DNA from: Mycolicibacterium septicum DSM 44393 | Lineage (GTDB): Bacteria > Actinomycetota > Actinomycetes > Mycobacteriales > Mycobacteriaceae | NCBI RefSeq assembly: GCF_000455325.1 | Contig: NZ_HG322951.1 | Span: 3,276,158 to 3,309,876, forward strand | Reading direction: 5' to 3' | DNA: 33,719 nt | In this document: positions 25,517-33,719 of the stretch, in pieces | Layout of the letters: every line of letters starts with the position of its first letter | Numbering within the stretch: position 1 is the first letter of the stretch | Program-made: the position numbers and the translations under genes | The notes under the pieces: model-generated | Told to the model about the DNA's origin: nothing | Databases searched by the model: none | What the model saw: the letters and a program-made list of their open reading frames with translations, nothing else

Positions 25517-26508
25517 GCGGGTACCAGCGCCCCTCTCGTGGTGGTCGATCTGTCGATGCGTGGGTCGATCAGCGGGTAGATGACATCCACCACGAGATTG
25601 ACCAGGACGAACGTGACCGACACCGTGATGACCACCGCCTGGATGATCGGTGTGTCCTGGTTGCGGACCGCTGTTTCGGTGAGATAGCCGATCCCGGTGC
25701 GGTTGAAGATCGTTTCGGTGATGACCGATCCGGCCAGCAGCTCACCGACCGTGATGGCCACGATCGTGACGGTGGGAATCGAGCCGTTCTTGACCAGATG
25801 GCCGAAGATGATGCGCCCGTCGTCGAGTCCTTTGGCGCGCAGCACTTCCACATATGGCTGGCCGGCCGCGTTGCTCAGGCCTTGGATCAGCACCTGGGCG
25901 ATCGGCGCTGCGACCGGGAGCGCCAGTGGCAGGGCGGCCAGGACCGTAGACCGCATTCCCTCGTCGCGGACGGCCGATACCCACCCGAGGCTGAACGACA
26001 GCCATTGCAGAGCCACGAGTCCGGTGACGAACACCGGAATGGACAGGAATGCCGGCGGCAGAACCCGCGCGAACTCGCGCACCGGTGACCAGGGCGCGAA
26101 CACCGCGGCCAAGGCGATGGCGAAGCCGAGCAGTGCGGCCAGCACGAACGCGACACCGGCCAGCGCCAGCGTCGAGGGCAGGGCGTGCGCCATCAGTCGC
26201 GCCACCGATTGGCCGCTGTTGAGCGAATATCCGAGATCCCCGGTGAACAACCGCTCCACCGATACGCCGAACTGCACGATCGCCGGTTCGCTGAGCCGGT
26301 AATAGTCGCGCAGCACCTCCGCATCCTGGTCGGAGATCGGGTTCTCAGGATTGGAGATCTGCTGCTCGATCGGGTCTCCCGGCAGCACATTGAGTACGAA
26401 AAACACTGCAGTGTAAGCCAATACGATCACGATGATCGACTGGCCGATCCGCCGCAGGGTGAAGTTCAACACCGGTCGAACGCTAAGGTGGCGCCGCGGG
26501 CGGGACAA
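25513..26508 (-). CDS. ABC importer permease (DppB type)
   Basis: 331 residues from TTG 26508, which has AAAGG 9 bp upstream. GTG 26472 is an alternative that would begin VLNFTLRRIGQS, closer to the usual DppB start, but it has no clear ribosome site. DppB features: first helix SIIVIVLAYTAVFFVLNVLP, PGDP motif, DLGYSLNSGQSV, EAA loop (EVLRAKGLDDGRIIFGHLVKN, cited by its ends) and IFNRTGIGYL. It is the first gene of the importer unit and its promoter region holds a LysR box 33 bp upstream of the TTG. Confidence 0.92.
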   Translation of the reverse strand: MSRPRRHLSVRPVLNFTLRRIGQSIIVIVLAYTAVFFVLNVLPGDPIEQQISNPENPISDQDAEVLRDYYRLSEPAIVQFGVSVERLFTGDLGYSLNSGQSVARLMAHALPSTLALAGVAFVLAALLGFAIALAAVFAPWSPVREFARVLPPAFLSIPVFVTGLVALQWLSFSLGWVSAVRDEGMRSTVLAALPLALPVAAPIAQVLIQGLSNAAGQPYVEVLRAKGLDDGRIIFGHLVKNGSIPTVTIVAITVGELLAGSVITETIFNRTGIGYLTETAVRNQDTPIIQAVVITVSVTFVLVNLVVDVIYPLIDPRIDRSTTTRGALVPA

Positions 26509-26529
26509 TCATTCGCACCTTTAAGAACT

Positions 26530-26556
26530 TTAAGCCGACTGTTCAGTTCGACTTAA
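26530..26556. promoter_or_regulatory. LysR box between importer and unit D
   Basis: On the minus strand 26556-26542 reads TTAAGTCGAACTGAA, identical at 14 of 15 bases to the box at 17235-17249 and with the same perfect TTNAGT-N3-ACTNAA symmetry. A second, flanking half completes a larger imperfect palindrome (TTAAGCCGA, 9 bp, TCGACTTAA). Another TTTAAG lies at 26520-26525. The cluster is AT-rich in a GC-rich genome and sits between two divergent operons. Confidence 0.65.
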
Positions 26557-26635
26557 CTGTTGCCTCCGTGGGCAATTGGAGTATCCGTGATCGCAACCGT
26601 TGTCCCGAGCGGGTTGTTGGATCACCGTGGTGCTC

Positions 26636-27595
26636 ATGGGGGCATCACTCACAGTTGGGGTTGAGGTGGCCGGCGACGGCCTGGGCCGGCTCGATGCCGG
26701 GGTTGCCGGTATCGCCGGAATGGCCGGGCGGCTGGAGAGCGCCGGGGTGTCGTACTGGGTGATCGGTGCCGACCGCGGTGAGGCCAACGACGTCACGGTA
26801 GAAGGCCTCGACCCGTCCCTGCTCGCCACGATCGCGGCGCGGCACACCAGTCATCTCGGGTTGGTGGTCGCGGCCGCCGCACACCGGGACCACCCGTACA
26901 ACCTGGCCCGGAGGCTGGTTTCGGTGGATCACGCCGCGCACGGCCGGGTCGGCTGGCTGGCACTGGACTTCGACCACAGCATCGCGCTCAACGCCACCAC
27001 CGACACCTGGACCGGTGCCGACCTCGACGCGGCGCACACCGACGACGCCGTCGTCGCGGTGCGGGCGCTGTGGCGGACCTGGCCGCTGGACTCGGTGGTG
27101 GGGGATCTGGAAACCGGGGTGTTCTCCGATGTGTCGAGAATCCGGCGGGCCGACGTGCACAACGCATATGACATCGCCGGTCCGCTCAATGTGCCCGGGT
27201 CGGTGCAGGGCGATCTCCCGGTGTGGCGGCAGGCCGGATTCGCTCGCGGCAGTGTCGCAGGTGCCGCCGACCACCTCATCGTGGAGGACGGTGACCCGAT
27301 CCCGGCGACCGGCAAGGTGGTGGTGCGGCTGAGGTCGGCCGGCTCGATCGACGCCGCGCTGCAGCGGGTCGCCGGCCGCCCCGAGGTATCCGGGGTCCTG
27401 CTGAGGCTGGACCCGTCCGAGTTGGACCACGTCCTGCACGAGGTTCTGCCGGCCGCCCGCAAGCGGGGCCTGCTGGGCGATCAGGGGACCGGGACATTGC
27501 GTGAGCGACTCGGCGTGCCGGTACCCGTTGCGCCCGACCTGACCCGCAATCCGACGGTGTTCGAGACCGTGCCCAACCCGGGAGGACGACTGTGA
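26636..27595 (+). CDS. Degenerate NtaA-type luciferase-like protein
   Basis: 319 residues from ATG 26636; GTG 26627 or 26630 are alternatives and none has a strong ribosome site. The barrel order of NtaA-type FMN monooxygenases is traceable (ARHTSHLGLVVAAAA, HPYNLARRLVSVDHAAHGRVGW, WRTWPLDSVV, AGPLNVPGSVQGDLPVWRQAG cited by its ends), but the protein is about 120 residues shorter than its relatives and the conserved WNVVTS after GRxGW reads LALDF. Flavin chemistry may be lost. The stop overlaps the start of the intact monooxygenase gene (GTGA), so the two may form a heterodimer of catalytic and non-catalytic subunits, as in LuxAB. Confidence 0.75.
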   Translation: MGASLTVGVEVAGDGLGRLDAGVAGIAGMAGRLESAGVSYWVIGADRGEANDVTVEGLDPSLLATIAARHTSHLGLVVAAAAHRDHPYNLARRLVSVDHAAHGRVGWLALDFDHSIALNATTDTWTGADLDAAHTDDAVVAVRALWRTWPLDSVVGDLETGVFSDVSRIRRADVHNAYDIAGPLNVPGSVQGDLPVWRQAGFARGSVAGAADHLIVEDGDPIPATGKVVVRLRSAGSIDAALQRVAGRPEVSGVLLRLDPSELDHVLHEVLPAARKRGLLGDQGTGTLRERLGVPVPVAPDLTRNPTVFETVPNPGGRL

Positions 27596-28902
27596 CCCGT
27601 GCAGGTCAGCTGATCCTGAACGTGAACGTGCTCAACCTCGGTATCCACACCGGCGCATGGCGGCGCACCAGCGAGCCGCCGACCGCGTTCGCCGACCCCG
27701 GCTACTACGTGCGGATGGCCAAGCTCGCCGAGCGGGGAAAACTGGACGCGCTGTTCCTGGCCGACGGACCGGCATTGCGTGAGCATCCCGCGCTGCGTCC
27801 GTCACAGGCCCTGGAGCCCAGCGTCATCCTGGCATCGGTGGCCGCCGAGACCGAGCACCTTGGCCTGATCGGGACGTTGTCCTCTACCTTCAACGATCCG
27901 GTCGAGCTGGCGCATCGCCTGCTCACCCTCGACCGGCTCTCCGGGGGCCGCCTGGCCTGGAACATCGTCACCACGTACTCGGTGCCGGCCGGCGCGAACT
28001 TCGGCCTCGCCGACTATCCGGACCGACATGTCAGGTACCGGCGGGCCGCCGAATTCGTCGACGTGGTCCGTGCGCTGTGGCGCGACGCCGCAGACCCCAG
28101 CGGGCGCGGAATCGATCACCACGGCGAGTTCTTCACCGTGGTGGGGGGACTTCCGCAGGGGCCGTCGCCACAGGGTTACCCGCTGCTGGTGCAGGCCGGT
28201 GGATCGCCTCAGGGGCGCGAACTCGCCGGTCGCGTCGGCGACGCGGTTTTCAGCGCCGAACTCGACCTGGGCGCCGGGATCGACCACTACCGGTATGTGA
28301 AGGACGTCGCGGTGGCCTACGGGCGGCGGCGGCATGACGTCAAGATCCTGCCCGGCCTGATCACCACGATCGGCAGCACCAGGGCCGAGGCCGAGCGGCG
28401 GTTCGCCGACCAGAATGCCCTGCTGCCGCCCGGTCACGATCTGGAGCGGCTGTCGCAGGTACTCGGCGAGGACTTGGCCGACTACCCGTTGGACGAACCG
28501 GTACCCGCGCACCTCCTGGGAGAGGTCGCCGATCCGGCGAAATTCGGTGCATCCCTGGGATTCCGGGAATCGGTTGTGCGATTGATCGAGAGCCGCGAAC
28601 TGACGCTGAGGCAGGCCGTACGGGAATTCAGCGGGGCCGGCCACCGCGTCATCGTCGGGTCACCGGTCGATGTCGCAGACACCATCGAGCGGTGGTTCCT
28701 GGCCGGCGCGGCCGACGGATTCAACCTGATGCCCGATGTGTTCCCCGACGGTCTGGAGATCTTCGTCGACGAGGTGGTGCCGCTGCTGCAGGAGCGCGGC
28801 CTGTTCCGTACCGCATACGCCGAGTCGACGTTGCGCGAGAGATTCACCGGCCGTGCTCATTCCGGTGGGGTCCCGACCCTGGTGAGGGCCCGGCTCGCCT
28901 AA
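27592..28902 (+). CDS. NtaA/DszA-type FMN-dependent monooxygenase
   Basis: 436 residues from GTG 27592 with GGAGGA 5 bp upstream. Complete luciferase-like barrel: LILNVNVLNLGIHTGAWR, YYVRMAKLAERGKLDALFLAD (cited by its ends), AAETEHLGLIGTLSSTF, LTLDRLSGGRLAWNIVTTY, YPLLVQAGGSPQGRELAGR and the C-terminal GFNLMPDVFPDGLEIFVDEV. The WNIVTT motif missing in its coupled partner is present here. It should oxidise an organic substrate with O2 and FMNH2. It is distinct from the other intact monooxygenase at 12885-14294, so the locus has two different catalytic enzymes of this family. Confidence 0.92.
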   Translation: MTRAGQLILNVNVLNLGIHTGAWRRTSEPPTAFADPGYYVRMAKLAERGKLDALFLADGPALREHPALRPSQALEPSVILASVAAETEHLGLIGTLSSTFNDPVELAHRLLTLDRLSGGRLAWNIVTTYSVPAGANFGLADYPDRHVRYRRAAEFVDVVRALWRDAADPSGRGIDHHGEFFTVVGGLPQGPSPQGYPLLVQAGGSPQGRELAGRVGDAVFSAELDLGAGIDHYRYVKDVAVAYGRRRHDVKILPGLITTIGSTRAEAERRFADQNALLPPGHDLERLSQVLGEDLADYPLDEPVPAHLLGEVADPAKFGASLGFRESVVRLIESRELTLRQAVREFSGAGHRVIVGSPVDVADTIERWFLAGAADGFNLMPDVFPDGLEIFVDEVVPLLQERGLFRTAYAESTLRERFTGRAHSGGVPTLVRARLA

Positions 28903-28913
28903 GGTCGATACCT

Positions 28914-29714
28914 GTGGATACCCCGATCGCCGTCGTCACCGGGGCGAGCCGCGGCGCGGGCCGCGGGATCGCCGCGGCCCTGCTCGCCTCGGGTTGGCGG
29001 GTGTATGTCACCGGACGGACGGTGACCGATCCGGGAGAGGGCGGCATCGCCGTCCCGCTCGACCACTCCGACGACGCTGCCGTGGCCGCGCTGTTCGAGC
29101 GCATCGGCGAGCAGGAGGGCCGGCTGGACCTTCTGGTCAACAACGCCGCGGCGGTCCACGACGACCTGGTCAACCCGAAACCCTTCTGGGAGAAACCGAT
29201 CGAGCTGGCCGATGTGCTGGATGTTGGATTGCGCTCGGCCTACGTGGCGTCCTGGTACGCCGCGCCGCTGCTGCTCGCCGCTGAACGTGGCCTGATCGCG
29301 TTCACCTCTTCGCCCGGATCGGTCTGCTACATGCACGGTCCGGCCTACGGCGCGCAGAAGGCGGGGGTGGACAAACTGGCCGCGGACATGGCGGTCGACT
29401 TCGCCGATACCGGGGTGTCGACGGTGTCCATCTGGATGGGCATCCTGCTGACCGAGAAATTCAAGGCCGCGTTCGCCGGGCACCCCGAAGCCCTCGCCAA
29501 GACCGCGGAGCACGCCGAAACCCCGGAGTTCACCGGGTATCTGATCGACGCGCTGTACCGGGATCCGGAGCTGGCGCAGCTGTCCGGGCACACCGTGATC
29601 GGTGCCGAACTCGCGACCCGCTACGGCATCACCGACGAAGGCGGACGGGTGCCGCCGTCGCACCGCGGCATGCTGGGTGCACCGCGGGAACCCAGCTCGG
29701 CCATCGTCAGATAG
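28914..29714 (+). CDS. Short-chain dehydrogenase/reductase
   Basis: 266 residues from GTG 28914, 11 bp after the monooxygenase stop. Classical SDR: TGASRGAGRG at 10-19, NNAA, SSPGS with the catalytic Ser, and an intact YGAQK (YxxxK). It should oxidise or reduce an alcohol/carbonyl with NAD(P). Unlike the SDR at 14307-15104 it has all catalytic residues. It ends unit D and meets the convergent DapB-fold gene after 9 bp. Confidence 0.9.
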   Translation: MDTPIAVVTGASRGAGRGIAAALLASGWRVYVTGRTVTDPGEGGIAVPLDHSDDAAVAALFERIGEQEGRLDLLVNNAAAVHDDLVNPKPFWEKPIELADVLDVGLRSAYVASWYAAPLLLAAERGLIAFTSSPGSVCYMHGPAYGAQKAGVDKLAADMAVDFADTGVSTVSIWMGILLTEKFKAAFAGHPEALAKTAEHAETPEFTGYLIDALYRDPELAQLSGHTVIGAELATRYGITDEGGRVPPSHRGMLGAPREPSSAIVR

Positions 29715-29723
29715 CCACGGTCA

Positions 29724-30788
29724 CTACCGGCGAAAACCGGTGTGGCTGCGGATCAGCGGCAGCGTCGCGAGCGTGGCGAACCCGGGTTCGGCGTCACACA
29801 CCTCCGGCACCGCGTTGAGGACCTGCATCGCCGTGGCGACGTTGGCCGCCCGCACGTGCTCGGCCATCGTGGCCTCGCGGGTGAAGCTGGCCAGGCTGAA
29901 GAAGTGGGTCTGCATGGACGGATCACCCTCGATGGTCAGCGTCCAGCCGTGCTTGGGCCTCGGCCAGTGATCGGGGTACTCGTTGCCCACCGTCCACAGG
30001 GTCTCGATCTCGATGAGCGGTTCGCCATCGCGCACTCCCACCCAGTTCCACCGCTGCCCGGCAGTGGTTCCCGCGGCCAGCAGGTGGTCGAAGATCTGAT
30101 GGTCGTGGCGGGCGGCGACCGCCTCCACGGTCGAGGTCACCTCGTCGATGTCAGCGCCCAGCGCATCGGCCAGCAGCCACACCTGTTCGGTGAACAGCTC
30201 GTTGTTGAACGCCAGGAACTCGGAGGCGTCGACGCGGATCTCGTCCGTGGGCCGGCCGAACGACATGTTGTCGAAGGTGATGTGCGTGCTGTCGTAGTCC
30301 GACCAGTCGGCGCGCTCCTGCAGGGTGATCTTGTCGATCCGCCGACTCATCCCGGACAGCACCAACGGCAGGGCGCCCGACAGGTTTCCGGGGTTCAGGC
30401 CGCTGCCGTGCACCGTCGTCCCGCCCGCGGCGCAGGCCGCCAGCAGCCGCTCGCGGTCGGCCTCGGGCAGCCGGCGCGGGTGGAACAGGAACGCCGTCGT
30501 CACCACGTTCTTGCCGGCGGCCAGAAGCGCGCACACGTCATCCAGGCTCGTGATGCGCGGGGTGTAGACGACGCAGTCCGCCTCGAGATCGAGGATGGCC
30601 TGCACATCGGTGGTGGCACGCACCCCGATCGGCGCCCGGCCCAGTAGCTCACCGACGTCGGCGCCGTCCTTGGCGTCGGAGTACACCCGCACCCCGACCA
30701 GCTCGAGGTCGGGACGGTCGTCCAGCGTCGCCGCCAGTGTCTCGACCCCGACCGCGCCGGTGCCCCACTGAATCACCCGATATGACAT
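29724..30788 (-). CDS. DapB-fold NAD(P)-dependent oxidoreductase
   Basis: 354 residues from ATG 30788; the frame extends upstream into glgP and that part is rejected. The N-terminal Rossmann motif QWGTGAVGVETL, the DAKDGADVGEL loop and the VVYTPRITSLDD segment fit the dihydrodipicolinate-reductase-like proteins common in mycobacteria, a family related to 2,4-diaminopentanoate dehydrogenase. True DapB is about 250 residues, so it is not the lysine-pathway enzyme. GSGLNPGNLSG is a strongly conserved part of the group. It follows glgP by 14 bp on the same strand. The substrate is unknown. Confidence 0.85.
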   Translation of the reverse strand: MSYRVIQWGTGAVGVETLAATLDDRPDLELVGVRVYSDAKDGADVGELLGRAPIGVRATTDVQAILDLEADCVVYTPRITSLDDVCALLAAGKNVVTTAFLFHPRRLPEADRERLLAACAAGGTTVHGSGLNPGNLSGALPLVLSGMSRRIDKITLQERADWSDYDSTHITFDNMSFGRPTDEIRVDASEFLAFNNELFTEQVWLLADALGADIDEVTSTVEAVAARHDHQIFDHLLAAGTTAGQRWNWVGVRDGEPLIEIETLWTVGNEYPDHWPRPKHGWTLTIEGDPSMQTHFFSLASFTREATMAEHVRAANVATAMQVLNAVPEVCDAEPGFATLATLPLIRSHTGFRR

Positions 30789-30802
30789 ACGGGTGAGGCT
30801 AG

Positions 30803-33289
<2,487 letters not shown>

Positions 33290-33371
33290 CGCTGCAATCT
33301 CGCACCGTCAGGTGCACACCAACCCTGCTTCGGACGTCCGGCAGATGAAGCGCGGACAGACCCAGGGCACG

Positions 33372-33719
33372 TCAGATGCCGGTGAGATAGCGGCGGGTCA
33401 TCACCTTTTGGAGCAACAGCGTCACCGGTCCGCCCAGCCGGCTCCACCAGGTGGCAGGCCGGGAGAACGCGACCACCTCGGCGTGCACCGTGTCCGTCGC
33501 CGGGTCGTAGCGGACCGAGAACAACTCCTCGCCGGATTCGGGATGGCCGGCCAGAGTGCCGTAGGCGAACCCGCGGCGGTCGGGTTCGTCGAGCACATAG
33601 ATCACCCGGCACGGCGCCGGAACGGGACCGATCCGGACCACCAGCTCGGTGCCCACCGCCGCGGCCTCGGCGGTGGCCTGCACCCGCAGGCCCGCGCCGC
33701 GCTGCATGCCCCACCGCAG
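33372..33719 (-). CDS. DUF1990 family protein, 5' end outside window
   Basis: The frame runs out of the right edge: the codons before Met at 33707 read L-R-W-G and continue the family pattern (WGMQRGAG), so 33707 is not the true start. The visible 116 residues are the C-terminal part of DUF1990: GTELVVRIGPVPAPCRVIYV, RRGFAYGTLAGHPESGEELF, HAEVVAFSRPATWWSRLGGP and LLQKVMTRRYL. The family is found in actinobacteria and plants; its function is unknown. Confidence 0.85.
   Translation of the reverse strand: MRWGMQRGAGLRVQATAEAAAVGTELVVRIGPVPAPCRVIYVLDEPDRRGFAYGTLAGHPESGEELFSVRYDPATDTVHAEVVAFSRPATWWSRLGGPVTLLLQKVMTRRYLTGI

Overview
The window is GC-rich actinobacterial DNA that looks mycobacterial, most likely from a fast-growing Mycobacterium/Mycolicibacterium. 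The signs are strong GC bias at third codon positions, leaderless-style starts, many GTG starts with GTGA/ATGA overlaps, mycobacteriophage-style tail-fibre genes, a PASTA-less Ser/Thr kinase with a proline-rich tail, and a Gly-Cys-Val tRNA cluster. The genus is an inference; no marker gene settles it.

Left part (1-6.5 kb): the 3' part of a secreted M4 metalloprotease, then a 3.4-kb segment bounded by two complete tRNA-Gly(GCC) genes inside a 105-bp perfect direct repeat. Between them lie a membrane Ser/Thr kinase whose two conserved catalytic lysines are both arginine, a translationally coupled pair of orphan phage tail-fibre genes, a small unknown gene with a LexA-like box at its start, and tRNA-Val and tRNA-Cys. 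A DUF6636 secreted protein and a divergent tRNA-Val(CAC) follow.

Middle (6.6-12.9 kb): housekeeping or ordinary accessory genes: tex, a VTT/TVP38 membrane protein, a DUF302 protein, a MerR regulator facing a PuuE-like deacetylase across a textbook MerR promoter, and a cytochrome P450 with a perfect TGTGA-N6-TCACA CRP-type site upstream.

Accessory catabolic locus (12.9-29.7 kb): four transcription units appear to form one system. Unit A (minus) is LysR regulator, ketopantoate-reductase-like enzyme, atypical SDR and NtaA/DszA-type FMN monooxygenase. Unit B (plus) is TauD-type dioxygenase, aldo/keto reductase and nitroreductase. Unit C (minus) is a complete oligopeptide-type ABC importer (two permeases, a fused double ATPase, a lipoprotein binding protein) plus a DszC/SfnB-like acyl-CoA-dehydrogenase-fold monooxygenase. 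Unit D (plus) is a degenerate and an intact NtaA-type monooxygenase, coupled, plus an SDR. A near-identical 15-mer with perfect LysR-box symmetry (TTNAGT-N3-ACTNAA) occurs in the A/B and in the C/D intergenic regions, tying the locus to the local LysR protein. The enzyme set resembles organosulfur scavenging (uptake, oxygenolytic C-S or O-S cleavage, then reduction of carbonyl products), but the substrate is not visible in the sequence.

Right end (29.7-33.7 kb): a DapB-fold oxidoreductase, glycogen phosphorylase glgP and a DUF1990 gene cut by the window edge, all on the minus strand.
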